A stretch of DNA of 64,000 bases from Trifolium pratense (GCF_020283565.1 NC_060064.1:22650337-22714336); one strand, 5' to 3'. Positions 1 to 10,871 are shown, counted from the stretch's first letter. Made by a program: numbers and translations. The notes: generated by a model from the letters alone, not told the origin.

Positions 1-1350
1 GTAAAATTGTTAAAGGAGTTTTGAGTGTAAGGTCGTGAGTTCGAATCCCATTGTCGTTCTTTATTCTTTTATGCTTTTTTCAATTTGTAAATATTACTAG
101 TATTTTTTTTTATTATTATTATTAAAACAAAAAGCCAAAAAAAAAAACAAAAAGTCAAAAGGGGAAGGGAGGCAGTACGCGTGAATCAATCCCGGAAATG
201 AAGTTTTCAATTTCGCTCATCAAGAGCATTCAAGCAGGGCAAGGCACAGCTCAGAGCAAATCACACAAGAGAGGAAGGTTTTAAATGCATTGAAACGGAT
301 TAAAGGATGGATTAAAAACAAATCAAACCAAATTGGAAATTTCTCATTCATTCATAAATTCAAATTGAAGCAAACCCGCCTCCCTCAAACTCTAAAAATC
401 CAAACCCAGATTTTCTGATGTAGCCTCCCCGGTGGTGGTGCGACGAGTTTGTTGCTCCGCACCACCGTCTTTGTCCCGTCGGCCTGTTAACACTTTGATT
501 CCGGTAGCCCTGTTGCTCTCTTTTCGTCGCTGCCGCTGTCGCCGCTCGCTTTTGGGTTTGCCGTCGCTGCAAGGGTCGGTATGGTCCGATTAACTCTCCT
601 CCTTCGTCTTCCTCTTGGTTGGGTGATTGGTGTATGCTTTGGTTCTCTGATTCTATGCCAGATCTGTTGAGATCTGCAGCTCCAAGTTTACATCACTGCA
701 ACGGTGGTTTTGGGTGGTCTCGACAGTGGTTATCTGTTTTTGGGGCTGTTTTCACTTCGGGTTCTGTTTTAGCCTTTATTTTCTGTCTTCTGTTTTGGGG
801 CTGCTTTCGTTTTTTGCGTAGTCCTTTTGCGTTTCTTTGTTTCAGCCACCACTGCCTTCCTTGTGGTGGTGATCGGTGGTTTTTGCGTTTCGGTGGTTTT
901 TGTTCTGTTTCGATTCTGGCGTTGTTGCTTCAGGCTTGGTGGGTTTGATTTGTTGTGGTGGTATTTGGAGCAGGCTGCTTCTGTTGCTCTCGTTTCGCCG
1001 GCGTTTTTCCGTTCGCCGGAGTTTATGGTGGTGTTGTTGCTAGTTGGTGGCTTTGTTCGAGCTCTTCCGTTTCACCGTTGTCGATCGCTGAGCCTCTTTG
1101 GTCCTCATCTGTTTGCTGCTCCTCTCTGCGCCGGAAAGTTGCTGTTGTTGCGGTGTTGGGCTGTTTTGGTTCGGATTTTGTGCTGGTGCGGATCTCGTAT
1201 CTTGTGCTGGTGCGAATTTGGACTTTGTTTCGGCGGTTTGTTGCTGTTTTTCGGCGACTGTGGTGGTTCGGTGCGGATTCGGAGTTTTGGTGAGATATTG
1301 GTGTTGCGGTGGTGAGTCTTGTTTGGAGTGGTGGCGGTGGCGGCCGAGGT

Positions 1351-1845
1351 AATCTGACCAGAATCCCTTCGCTTATAAATAGCAGTAGTTGTACAAGGGA
1401 AAGGGGGACAAAAAAGCACAGATACAGAGAGAACCCAAATATCTGACCAAAAAGAGAACAAAAAATAAAAAAACAAAGAGAACAGCAGCATGCAGCACGC
1501 ACTGCTTCTCCTTCCTCAACCTCCATCTTTTTTATCGAATCTTCAACATCAACATTCAATCAAAACTACCACTCCACCGTTATCAGTTGTCACTTATCAC
1601 CATCCTTCTTCAATATCAATTCAAACCACCGTCAACAAACCAAAACAGAAATTAAAGAAAGGAAAGCAAGAAAGAAGAACAGATCATAGGACGAGAAAGA
1701 GCAGAAGAAACATTTCCGCCGCCGCTGTTTCGGAATCAATCATCGTCGGAATCGCACATCGCTGCCGCCGTCGCACACCACCGCTGCCGGTTCTCTTGTA
1801 GAACTACTGCTATTCATAAGCGAAGGGATTCTGGTCGGATTACTT
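1351..1845. repeat. Nested inverted repeat inside the foldback element
   Basis: The segment at 1351-1401 (containing cagaatcccttcgctta) recurs inverted at 1795-1845, with a few mismatches and a loop of about 390 bases. The repeat lies inside the larger foldback, so the locus could form a two-level hairpin. The loop is A-rich then pyrimidine-rich and shows no recognisable coding content. Confidence 0.7.
1374..1381 (+). promoter_or_regulatory. TATA-box candidate inside the foldback element
   Basis: A perfect TATAAATA lies in the left arm of the nested inverted repeat and reads into the loop. In the right arm the equivalent position has changed to tattcata on the opposite strand, so only one direction keeps a good TATA. 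Whether it is used is unknown. Confidence 0.35.
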
Positions 1846-2105
1846 AAAGAATGGGATTGTATGGCTTCAATTTGGATTTATGAATGGATGAGAAATTTCC
1901 ATTTTGATTTGATTTGTTTGTAATTCATCCTTTAATCCGTTTCAATGCATTTAAAACCTTCCTCTCTTGTGTGATTTGCTCTGAGCTCTGCCCTGCCCTG
2001 CTTGAATGCTCTTGATGAGCGAAATGAAAACTTCCTTTCCGTACTGCCTCCCTTCCCCTTTTGACTTTTTGTTTTTTTGGCTTTTTGTTTTTTTGGCTTT
2101 TTGTT

Positions 2106-2138
<33 letters not shown>

Positions 2139-2238
2139 GAAAAATACTAGTAATATTTACAAATTGAAGAAAAGCATAAAAAAATAAAAAATAAAGAACA
2201 ATGGGATTCGAAATTTCGAACTCACAACCTTACACTCA

Positions 2239-2708
2239 CGACTATGGTTCATATTTTATGCATTACAAAAGGTGTTTCGGTATTATGTTTGACTTGTTGC
2301 TGCTTTAGATTTTGGTGGTTTAACAGAGAATCGTATTAGTACATTACAAAAAATCTGCTTTAATTATTCATATTCTCTGTTAGCCTTCAGATTCTGACAT
2401 TGCGGTGCCTTTTGTGTTTGCTTGTTCTTGGATACATCCTCACGCTGTGATCTCTTTTATTGTATTCTTGTGGTTCAGCATTCCTTTTTTGATATTGATT
2501 GCATTTTAGTCACGTGTCTTTCTCTTCTTTTTTTGGCCAAGTTGCCAACCATTGTACTAGAGATAGATGGTAAAATTTCAATCTCATCCTTTTGAGGAGA
2601 CACTGGATTAACCTATCTGTGTATGAGCCACATCAAATTTAGGATTTTGAGAGGTGTAAACTTGCAATTGTAATGTATAGATTCTAAAAGGAAATACAAG
2701 GTTTCAGT
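2239..2708. other. Non-coding spacer
   Basis: AT-rich DNA between the foldback and the hAT element. I see no convincing coding exon, RNA gene or repeat here. It could be intron or upstream DNA of the gene whose last exon is at 5468-5575, but no splice chain can be built. Confidence 0.5.
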
Positions 2709-3526
2709 CATGGTAGTCAATCCCGGGCGATCCTAGTGGGATCCCGGTGGAGCAGAGCGGAGCGGAGCTCTGCCGGGACGGGATGGGATGGAGCGGCGCA
2801 GCTAAGCTTCTCGGTGGGATCCCAGCAGGTTCCCAGTGGACCGGAGCGGAGCGGGTCCCGGGTTGTCATCCCGGGTTAGGACTGAGATTTTGTTTTCATG
2901 GGTTTTAAAGGCCATTTTTTAAATCTCACTCATTTTAGTAAGGGTAAAATTGGTTTTTTACCTTTAAAACTGTTACTTACTCCTAACTAAACCCTAGCCG
3001 CAATTCATTCTTTCTCTCACGCTATCGTACTATCTTCTCTCACTCTCAAGATCCAAACTTCTTCAACCTTCATCTGCTGTTTCTTCTTCAACCTTCATCT
3101 GTTGTTTCTTCTTCAACCTCGGATGATTAGACTTAGACTTTGATGATGAACTCGAGTTTTAATTTTTAGTTACTTTATTAATCTAAGTGTTGGAGACTTG
3201 ACTTTTGCTTATTTATTTTGCTTGACTTTTGTTGGTAATTTTTAGTTACTTTATGATGAAGAAGGTGTTTTTTTTTTTTTTGACAAAGATGAAGAAGGTG
3301 TTGTAGACTTGAGATTTGTGTTTTTAATTTTTAATTTATGAATGTTTTATGGATTTTGAGATGTTTGTTTAATTTTACATTAATTATATGTTTATAGTAT
3401 TATTTATGTAATTTATAAATAAATAAAAAATAATAGCGGCATCCCGGCCATCCCGCTCCCCGGGATGCCGCTATCCCAGTTTTGGGGCTGGCCGCTCCGC
3501 TCCGGGATCCGGGATTAACTACTATG
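2709..3526. mobile_element. Non-autonomous hAT-type element, 8-bp TSD
   Basis: The element starts catggtagtcaatcccgg and ends with the complement of catagtagttaatcccgg, an imperfect terminal inverted repeat beginning CA as in hAT elements. It is flanked by the identical 8-mer gtttcagt at 2701-2708 and 3527-3534, the hAT target-site length. Both subterminal regions are packed with short ggagcggagc and atcccgg motifs, like hAT transposase-binding arrays. The interior holds an imperfect tandem repeat of cttcttcaaccttcatctg (about 3058-3120) and a younger poly(T) micro-insertion. No transposase frame is present. Confidence 0.88.
3270..3287 (-). repeat. 18-bp poly(T) micro-insertion with 15-bp TSD
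   Basis: The 15-mer gatgaagaaggtgtt occurs at 3255-3269 and 3288-3302 and brackets only ttttttttttttgacaaa. On the minus strand the insert reads tttgtc followed by A12, like the last bases of a plant LINE plus its poly(A). It lies inside the hAT element and is therefore younger than it. Confidence 0.7.
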
Positions 3527-4287
3527 GTTTCAGTTATATGCATTTTTATTGAATTTGTGTTTAGGTGTTGAGATTTGGAACTCCATTTCTTCTAGTGCTA
3601 GACTAAGTTCCAAGGCGTTTTTCTTAGTCATTCTGGCTGGCGTTGGAGATGCTATGCCATTTCTTCAACAGGCAACAATATGGGATGAAAAGGTCATTCT
3701 TGTGCTAGTTGATGTCAGTCAAAACAAAAGAACACAATAACGATGAATAAGTAGGATGAGACATTACAAAAAGTTATTTATTTAGTTGAGATTATAAATA
3801 TAACTTTCTATGAAAAATAATACTAGTATTACAATTATTGCTTTACCTTTAGCCAGTGTTGCATAGATTATGGTGTGGTTTGGTGCACAATACATGTACA
3901 TGTATGTATGTTATACATAACAGAACTTTAATCAGTATGGTACAATGGTGTACACTGTACACTTAGTCGGTTTCCTATTTAGGATCGAAATCTGTGTTGA
4001 ATTGGATTTTTATACATAAACTTCATAGTATAGTATGCAGTAGTGCATAAATATTATGAATAGGCCCATTAGTACATTTTATAAAATCACAAGTGTGGTA
4101 TAATAAGTAAAACACGACTATGGTTGAATTTTTGCATGAAAATGGTAGACACAGATGATTTTCTCATTTTAGCTGAGTTATATGATAATTTCTCATACCC
4201 TTTGTCAGAATCTCACCCAGTCCACTAAAACTATAACATGTGGAAAGCTCAAAAGATACATGCCATTGGGTTGAATTTAAAAGAGTA

Positions 4288-4424
4288 CTCCCTCCGGTCC
4301 ATAATCAACACTTCACCTTTTTAGATTCATTGAATAATTAATGTATTTGGTCTAGACCAGATACATTAATTATTCAATGAATCTAGAAAGGTGAAGTGTC
4401 TCTTATAAAAAGGACCGGAGGGAG
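4288..4424. mobile_element. Stowaway-like (Tc1/mariner) MITE
   Basis: A 137-bp near-perfect palindrome that begins ctccctccggtcc and ends ggaccggagggag, the standard plant Stowaway terminus. It sits next to a TA at the left junction. The whole element folds on itself around tggtctagacca. It has no coding content. Confidence 0.88.
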
Positions 4425-4726
4425 TTAATAATAAAATTTAGACCAGATCTTGACTTACGTTGTAGTACCTCCATGAATAGATGACACCTTTCCGTTTACT
4501 CTTGCATTTGATCTTTTTGAGCATCTTGGGTTGCTCATGCTTGCTCCCTAACATGAGATGTAAGGGATAAGGGGGGATTCTTGTTTTATTTCTTATTTGT
4601 ATCTTAAGAGTTATACATCATTTTACACCTTTTGGACCAGTATCTGTGGTGTACTTATTTCTAGAGTGCAACATGTAGCCAACATTACCAATAAAGGACT
4701 AAGTGCTTAGCTTGTTTATAAGCTAG

Positions 4727-4877
4727 GAAGCACCGACACTCCTCAGATTAGGCGTGTCAGTGTCGGACACGTGTCGGTGTCCGTGTCCGACACTGACACT
4801 TATGATTACACTAAATTATGTCATTTTTTCAAATTTTTATCGGTGTCGACGTGTCGTGTCCGGTGTCGGTAAACAAA
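4727..4877. repeat. Dispersed repeat rich in CACCGACAC/GTGTCGGTG
   Basis: Begins near caccgacactcctcag and ends gtgtccggtgtcggt, with many short GTGTCGGTGT and GACACTGACAC words in both orientations, so the ends can pair. A related, more diverged copy lies in the 5'UTR intron of the RING-H2 gene at about 28079-28255. It is probably a short non-autonomous transposon family. Confidence 0.55.
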
Positions 4878-5467
4878 AAAACCAAACATATTAGGGATGA
4901 AGAGAAAATAATTCAGCTCTATCTGTGTTCTTCCATGCTTGTACTGTATATGAAAGTAGGCTTGTGCGAATAAAATGTTCCTTCTTCTGCTAATGTTTGC
5001 TGCTACTCTACTAGCATAGAAATCTGAAAGGTTAAAATCATATTTGTAGGGAAAACAGTTTCACTTTTTAATTTGAACATTTTTGTTTACCTTGCTCTTT
5101 AACACCTTGTGCCAAAGAATGATGTATGCAAATAAAATGACAACCATTAACCTCTAAGGGATTATTCTTGAAACCTAACTCCCTCAACTATAACTACCTT
5201 TCTTCGTTACGGGTCACAACTTTCTTGCCAATTAACCAGATAGCTCCCCCTAGAGTCACTTGATACCTGGTTACTGATTTGTATACTTCATTGTGATGTT
5301 AGCAATTGCTGAATTTTAAATGAAAGTCACTTGTAATCATGTTGGTGTGACATTTTCCATAATTTCTGCTGCATGTTAATGTGTGTTATGTGCGATTAAC
5401 TTTAAATGCATTAGGAGAACCTATCTTTGAAATACTAATTTTTATAATGAATTTTGCAATATTGCAG

Positions 5468-5575
5468 GAAAAGTACTGGGAAGAGAACCCTGGGAAAGCA
5501 GTTCCTCTCATGAAACCAACGTTTTATCGGGGTCCATGGAGGGTAATGGGGGGTCAGATTCCCCGATACGAATGA
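5468..5575 (+). CDS. Orphan last coding exon of an unrecognised gene
   Basis: After a good acceptor (ttttgcaatattgcag) an open segment in phase 0 encodes 35 residues beginning EKYWEENPGKAVPLMKPTFY and ending IPRYE, then TGA. The dense W/P/Y content and clean stop look like a real C-terminal exon, not random sequence. I do not recognise the family. The upstream coding exons are not evident in 1-5467. They may lie beyond the left edge, with the foldback and hAT elements lodged in a large intron, or this exon may be a stranded remnant. The open frame does continue upstream to 5381, but that part is low-complexity and looks intronic. Confidence 0.5.
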   Translation, partial: EKYWEENPGKAVPLMKPTFYRGPWRVMGGQIPRYE

Positions 5576-7560
5576 AAAGCTCGAGGCATGTTTGATGGTT
5601 GGTTCCGATTCATCACATCTTACCACTGTTTATAGTCAAGGACTGTTTGGTGTTGATGAGAATTCACTTTGCATATGTAATTTTATAGGCAAAAACCTAT
5701 ATCGTATCAGAGTGTGTTTTCTTTTCTCTTGGTTCATGACATTGCTGAAAAATAAGATCATTCGATTCCAATGTACATGAACATGTTTTAATACTAAGAT
5801 GTAGATTTATGGGATAACTGTTTTGTTGTATCTTCTGCTATGGATACATCACTTAGACTGAGTGAGAGACTTCACCTGATACATCACTTGTCTACGGATT
5901 GAATCCCATCTATAAACATGCGTTGTTTAATGACACGTGACAGCATAAACCCCATTCTTCTGCCCATTTCTGATTCAATACTTGTGCTGCAGAATACAAC
6001 TACTGAAATCTTATCTTGTTTATACCAGGTTCATCTTGTTGTGTTAGACTATTGCTATAAAATAGTAGCCAAGCCACCCTTTCATTTGTGCCAAATGTTG
6101 GGTTGGCAAATGGTCATGCTTCTAAGTTATTTTAAATCAAAGAAGGGTGAAAATAGTAGCCAAGGCACCCTTTTATTTAGAAGACAAAATTGACTAAATA
6201 AAAAGGGTGAAAATAATCAAAGTTTTTTTTTTTTGAGAAAGGAAAATAATCAAAGATTTTAAATCTTCTAAATTATTTTAAAAATAGTTAATGTCAAGGA
6301 TGAAATTGATAGTCCATAGTTCCACTTGTTACTGGAGGCTGGTCCCATGCTTATGGGATGGGCTGCTTTTTATTCAATTAGTTATTAGTCGCCAAGTTGT
6401 GCTCCATTTCGAGAAAGAAAGAAAAATATTCATTGAAAATGAGAGAGGATCTTGAATTCCCGATCCCTACCATTTACATCTACAAGAGACAAAAAAAACG
6501 TTAAATTATACTTTTTTTTTTTCCTTCTCTTAACTAAATTGTTGATTTCATTTTGGTCCTTTAAATGATTTTTGTACCACTCAAATCCCTTAACCTTTAT
6601 GTCAATCATAATTTTTAACCCCAAATGTACAAGGTAGATCAACATTGTATTGTAGGTGGTCCACCATAGATTTCAATGTTTTTTATTTTTTCATTTTTAA
6701 CTATTTGATCTTCTTTAAAAAAAGAAACAGTTGAATTTTGCATATCCATCAAATTTAATTGTGCGATATCACCAACTATTTTTCTTTCCATTTCTTTCTT
6801 CTTTCCGTTTGAAGTTCTTTGAAAATTTGGGTTTGGTTGATAGTCTATGAAGAAGATGAAGAAATTGAAAGAAAAATTAGTTGGTGATGGTGCACCGTAA
6901 GATCTGATAGACATACAAAATTTAATAATTTAATTATGGAAAAAATGAATATTTTTAATAGCATAAAATATTAATTTCCATGAAAAATCTTCTTTAAAAA
7001 AATTCATGAAAAATTGTGTATTATATTAGAAATCAAAATATTTAAATTTTTCAACAAATTATTTTTATTTGGAATTAATAAACAATAAACAAGGTCTTAA
7101 TTCTTTAACATGTAAATTTTAATATAAGCAATCTTTATAAATGGTCTACCTTGAACCAATACTTCAAAAATATTTAAAACTCTAATAGCAACATATATAT
7201 TGTCTTGTTCCGTGAGCTTAACTCAGTTTGCATGAATACTACATTATATATAGGAGTTAAAATTCGAACTTCAATTATCCCACTTATTCAAAATGGTCAA
7301 CCATAAAATTCACCTTATTCAAGATCCATAAATATAAGAAAATGGAAGTTAATGAATGACTTGAATAAGTCCATGAAGCATGTTCCAAAAGTCAATGAGC
7401 CATGTTCTTAAGTTACCTAAACCTTTTAATTTTCATCTAGAAAAATTCAAAGTAGAGAATTTCAAGTCAACGCAACGCGGACTAACGGTAACCGCTCTTA
7501 ATGTTAACCATTATTATTTCCCTTATGGGCATAGTCACCTATGGCGTGCCACCAAACACG
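5576..7560. other. Intergenic, no supported gene
   Basis: Probable 3'UTR of the orphan exon followed by AT-rich DNA. The short open frames (for example the minus-strand one at 6639-6914) are low-complexity, with no domain. It contains the poly(T) micro-insertion at 6223-6241. Confidence 0.5.
6223..6241 (-). repeat. 19-bp poly(T) micro-insertion with 14-bp TSD
   Basis: The 14-mer gaaaataatcaaag at 6209-6222 and 6242-6255 flanks an insert of T12 followed by gagaaag. On the minus strand this reads ctttctc plus A12, again resembling the extreme 3' end of a LINE. Confidence 0.65.
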
Positions 7561-7569
7561 CACTGTCCC

Positions 7570-7577
7570 TTATAATA
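7570..7577 (+). promoter_or_regulatory. TATA-box candidate of the CML gene
   Basis: ttataata lies about 200 bases upstream of the CML start codon, in a plausible position for a plant core promoter with a leader of roughly 170 bases. The assignment is by position and sequence only. Confidence 0.4.
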
Positions 7578-7778
7578 TAGCATAACACACAACACATATA
7601 CATACATAGAACAAAATTAGTAAGAACCATTGGTATTGGAATATTAACATATCTATAGTTTTATTATTGAGATTTTTCAACTTTCTTTGCAATATACAAA
7701 AATCTATCTATCAATTCAACAACACAATACAGTTTTTCCATCCTTTCATTCATCTCTGTAGGCACTCGCTCAAGGGTA

Positions 7779-9254
7779 ATGGGGCAACAAGAATTAATTA
7801 AGGCATCTCCATCACGGTCGTTTCGCCTTCGGAGTCCGAGTCTTAACTCGCTTCGACTCCGGCGAATTTTTGACATGTTCGACAAAAACGGTGATTCTAT
7901 GATAACTGTAGAGGAAATAAACCAGGCGCTTAACCTGTTGGGATTGGAAGCTGAGTTCAAAGAGCTTGAATCCATGATCAAGTAAGTTGACACCATTATT
8001 TTATTCATCAATAATTGCTAATTATTCAATAGTTCTAAATTTTGGTTTGCATTTGATTTTAAATCACGGTTGTTGGATAAAGGTGTTAGAGCAATCACAA
8101 TTATACTTGTATTTAGGGTTGACAAAATAGACCAGATAAAAAAACGCAAACCGGCCAGGCTCGAACATTTAAGCCGATTTCTCAACCCGGGTTTTTTAGC
8201 CCACCATCATTGAAGCCAACCCGCAAACGGCCGGGCTTGGACAACAAAATTGTAGTCCTTTTTTCAAACAGGCTTTTTGGCTCGGCCCATAATTGGCTTA
8301 CCTGAAGCGTGCGCATTGCCATTATTTGCCCTCATTTTTTCACTGTGCCACTTTTTTGTTTTTGTTTTGAGAGAACATTTAACCTTTAAAACTATAAGAG
8401 TGGTCAATTCAGTTCTTCAAATTTGCATAGGAATGTCAATTGTATCCGTAAGTGGAGATCCCCATAGGAATTGTCCTGTTTGAGGATCCGAAAGTGGAGA
8501 ATTTTTTCTCGTGGAGATGGGGGAGAATGTTCCCTCGAAAGAAGTTTATTGAAATGACATATTTATGTATGTGTATATTCAAGAATCAAGTACTTTATAT
8601 ATTACATTTATTTATATTTTCACACAATAGTATGTGTTTACTTTTTTTTTATATGTCATGTTTATTATTGTCATAACCAAGGCTCACAAAATGTCTTACT
8701 ATTTTAGTTGTTCTATGATTAAACTTTAATATTTTTTACAATTAATTTTATTGAAAATAATAGAAATTTGTGTGAAATTTCAGGTTCGAAAAGTGTAAAA
8801 TCGAACAATATTGACATTGTCTTGAGTTAGATCTTATGATCGATTACTTTCAACTAGTATAATAGTATATATCTTCCTCTTGTCTCCTACTAATCAAACA
8901 CTTTAAAATTGTGGCAGATCGTACATAAAGCCAGGCAACGTAGGACTAGCATACGAAGATTTCGTGGCATTGCACGAGTCGCTAGGGGAAACATATTTTG
9001 GTGCGCTTGACGAAAAGGAAGAGGAAACACAAAATGAAGATTTATGGGAAGCATTCAAGGTGTTTGATGAAAATGGTGATGGTTACATTTCAGCTAAAGA
9101 ATTACAAGTAGTGTTGGGTAAGCTTGGACTTGTGGAAGGGAACTTGATTGATAATGTTCAAAAAATGATTGTGTCTGTTGATACCAACCATGATGGTCGT
9201 GTTGATTTCTGTGAATTTAAGAATATGATGCGCACCACTATTGTCCGTGGCTAG
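7779..9254 (+). CDS. CML42/43-like: Calmodulin-like calcium sensor, CML42/CML43 type
   Basis: Two coding exons, 7779-7981 and 8918-9254 (donor aa/gtaagt, acceptor ggcag/atc), give 179 residues. A Ser/Arg-rich N-terminus ([18 protein letters not shown]), typical of Arabidopsis CML42/43, precedes EF-hand 1 with loop 35-46 ([12 protein letters not shown]). EF-hand 2 (around 69-83) is degenerate and lacks the acidic first loop position. EF-hands 3 (118-129, [12 protein letters not shown]) and 4 (156-167, [12 protein letters not shown]) are canonical. Three working EF-hands plus one dead one is the family pattern. These proteins bind Ca2+ in the cytosol or nucleus and relay stress, herbivory and trichome-branching signals in Arabidopsis. 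The ATG at 7779 is chosen because it opens the conserved N-terminus directly. The 936-bp intron is unusual for a CML, many of which are intronless. The family call is firm; the choice between 42 and 43 is not. Confidence 0.92.
8115..8285. repeat. GC-rich repeat fragment in the CML intron
   Basis: A patch much richer in GC than the intron around it, with repeated words such as aaccggccaggc, caacccggg and cggccgggc in opposite orientations. It resembles short non-autonomous transposons with ccgggc-type subterminal motifs. No TSD could be defined. Confidence 0.35.
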
Positions 9255-9583
9255 TTCTTAACCATATATTGTGTGCTTTCAATCTCTTGTTGTAATTTTG
9301 GAGTATATTCCTTGTATTGTAGTCATGCTTATTTTATTAGGTTTAGTTTTGGTTTATATTGTGGGTATATATATATGATAATTACTATTGATGGATGTTG
9401 ATCTATGTTCTTTCTTAATTTGTACAATTGTACCATAAAAAAATTATGAGTGTCATCTCTTTCCACATTCATTTGAGAGACTAAAAAATTATAAGATGAT
9501 TTAAGACTAAAGGGAGTCAATTAGTTTTTGCATTGAACGATTTGCATATAATTTGGATCATTTTTCATTGATGCTTATTTTAA

Positions 9584-9664
9584 GAGTAGTTCTTATTTTA
9601 ATTTTATTATATTTTTAGTTATTTTATGAGTAGTTCTTATTTTAATTTTATTATATTTTTAGTT
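9584..9664. repeat. Tandem direct repeat, two 37-bp copies
   Basis: Two identical 37-base copies (9584-9620 and 9628-9664), beginning gagtagttcttatttt and ending tttttagtt, are separated by 7 bases. The period is 44 bp. It lies downstream of the CML gene and has no coding content. Confidence 0.85.
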
Positions 9665-10300
9665 CTCAACGTTTTTGCCATTACTAAATTTAGTCCTTGA
9701 CGTGAACTTCCTGTTGAGTAGGCAAACGGTATCGCCATGTTGATGTGTCACTGCACACTAGTATGCCACGTAGACTGGTTTAATGATGTGGCATTAACAT
9801 TTAAAAAAACAATGGTGTGAGCTATTGCAGATTGTAACTTGTTCTCAAATAGGTTTTTGACTCTTTTAATATGTTAAGTTAGTCTCTTTCAAACGTTTCT
9901 CAATTTAGTCCTTCCATGAACATTTGTTTCACTTACCATCAAATAAATTCATGTCTTTATCCACTTTATATCAAAATAGTTTCTGACATTTTCCACTCAC
10001 TTACTGTCAAATTAGTCCCCGTGTGGAATGAATGTAAGAGAAATTCAAATGTTATATATAGTTTGCCATCGAGACTTCACTACGAGAGAAAGAGGATATT
10101 ACTACCATTTTCTTAATCAAATAGTCACAGTTTTAAATTGACCGTTGACTAATTGCAACTAAAATTGTGTGATGTCATTGCTCCACGTGACACTTAACAC
10201 TCTAAATCAATTGACTAATTTGAGATATTGAAAAAGTCAAAAATCTATTTGAGATCGAGTTTCAAAGACATAACCAATTTAGTGGCTTACTTATTTTCTT
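9665..10300. other. Non-coding repeat-like DNA
   Basis: Contains recurrent phrases such as aaatttagtcctt and ccacgtgacactt, typical of degraded plant transposons, but no TIR, TSD or coding frame could be fixed. Confidence 0.4.
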
Positions 10301-10307
10301 TAGGAAA

Positions 10308-10452
10308 ATGCTAACTAGTGCCCCGGGGCACTAGTTAAGGAATCTCAATATAGTAAAAATATCTTGAAATTTGAGTAGTCAATATTAGTAAAAGATAAAA
10401 AGTTATCTCTTTTGTATCCTTAACCAGTGTTTGAGGCACTAGTTAGCATGAT
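10308..10452. mobile_element. Short MITE with GCTAACTAGTGCC termini
   Basis: The left end reads atgctaactagtgccccggg and the right end ggcactagttagcat, so the ends are inverted over about 15 bases. A second inner pair (taaggaatc / atccttaacc) also pairs. It is about 145 bp and non-coding. TSD uncertain. Confidence 0.6.
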
Positions 10453-10696
10453 TTTTTTTTTTATAATATGATGCCTTGTCAGAGGATTTTAAGAAGATAT
10501 AGGATAAATTGCTCCCTTGAGTTTAACCCTTTTTCACGGCTCAAAAAAGACTCAAACCGTATTTAACATTCCTTATTTGTTTGCTAAATTCAATAATTTG
10601 AATGAGTTTCTTTGGGATACTTACTTATATTTCAAAATTTTCATATGTTTTAGACATTCAAAATTACTATGAGAATGGACCACACAAATATTCTTT

Positions 10697-10832
10697 TTTG
10701 TTTAGATGAAATAACAAAATCATCATAAACTCACATACATAGGTGAGGGAGTAGGGGTTCGAACCCGGTCATGACGGTCCGGCCTAACAATTTTGACATT
10801 TTTTGCCAGTTGAGATAGGACTTGTGGACACA
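10697..10832 (-). mobile_element. tRNA-derived SINE, family A
   Basis: Read on the minus strand it begins near ttgtgtccacaagtcc, has an A-box-like tatctcaactggcaaa and a strong B-box ccgggttcgaacccc, and ends in an A/T-rich tail. A diverged copy in the same orientation lies at 14996-15143. The two RNA polymerase III boxes make a tRNA-derived SINE likely; a real tRNA is excluded because no cloverleaf forms. Confidence 0.6.
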
Positions 10833-10871
10833 ACACAAAATCTTTAGATAATAACAATACTAATAGTATTT

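Larger units (their letters stand above)
22..2238. mobile_element. Foldback element with ~350-375 bp inverted arms
   Basis: The left arm (about 22-371) and the right arm (about 1865-2238) are near-complete reverse complements of each other. They share a poly(A/T) trinucleotide tract, the segment around the motif caagcagggcaaggc (left arm; altered on the right), and outer ends reading tgagtgtaaggt / its complement. Between the arms is a GC-rich, T-skewed segment (372-1350) and a second, nested inverted repeat (1351-1401 against 1795-1845). The open frames across 360-1800 overlap on both strands, are low-complexity, and match no protein family I know, so I do not call genes. The left arm carries a tRNA B-box-like gttcgaatccc near 40-50. 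The left boundary may lie outside the window and I could not define a target-site duplication. The superfamily (Mutator-like or foldback) is therefore undecided. Confidence 0.75.
3535..5467. other. Non-coding stretch with small repeats
   Basis: AT-rich DNA holding the Stowaway element at 4288-4424 and the gtgtcggtgtc-rich repeat near 4727-4877. The rest shows no exon I can support. It probably includes the intron that ends at the acceptor before 5468. Confidence 0.5.

Noticed and set aside
22..60. tRNA-like T-arm (gagttcgaatccc) at the left edge
   Set aside because: No cloverleaf or acceptor stem; part of the inverted arm of a mobile element.
360..1801. Overlapping open frames of 84-178 codons on both strands
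   Set aside because: All lie inside the foldback element, are low-complexity or compositionally skewed, overlap one another and show no family motif. They reflect the GC-rich, stop-poor insert.
10740..10770. Possible tRNA gene (strong B-box)
   Set aside because: A/B boxes are present but the rest does not fold as a tRNA, and a diverged copy with the same non-tRNA body exists. Called a SINE instead.
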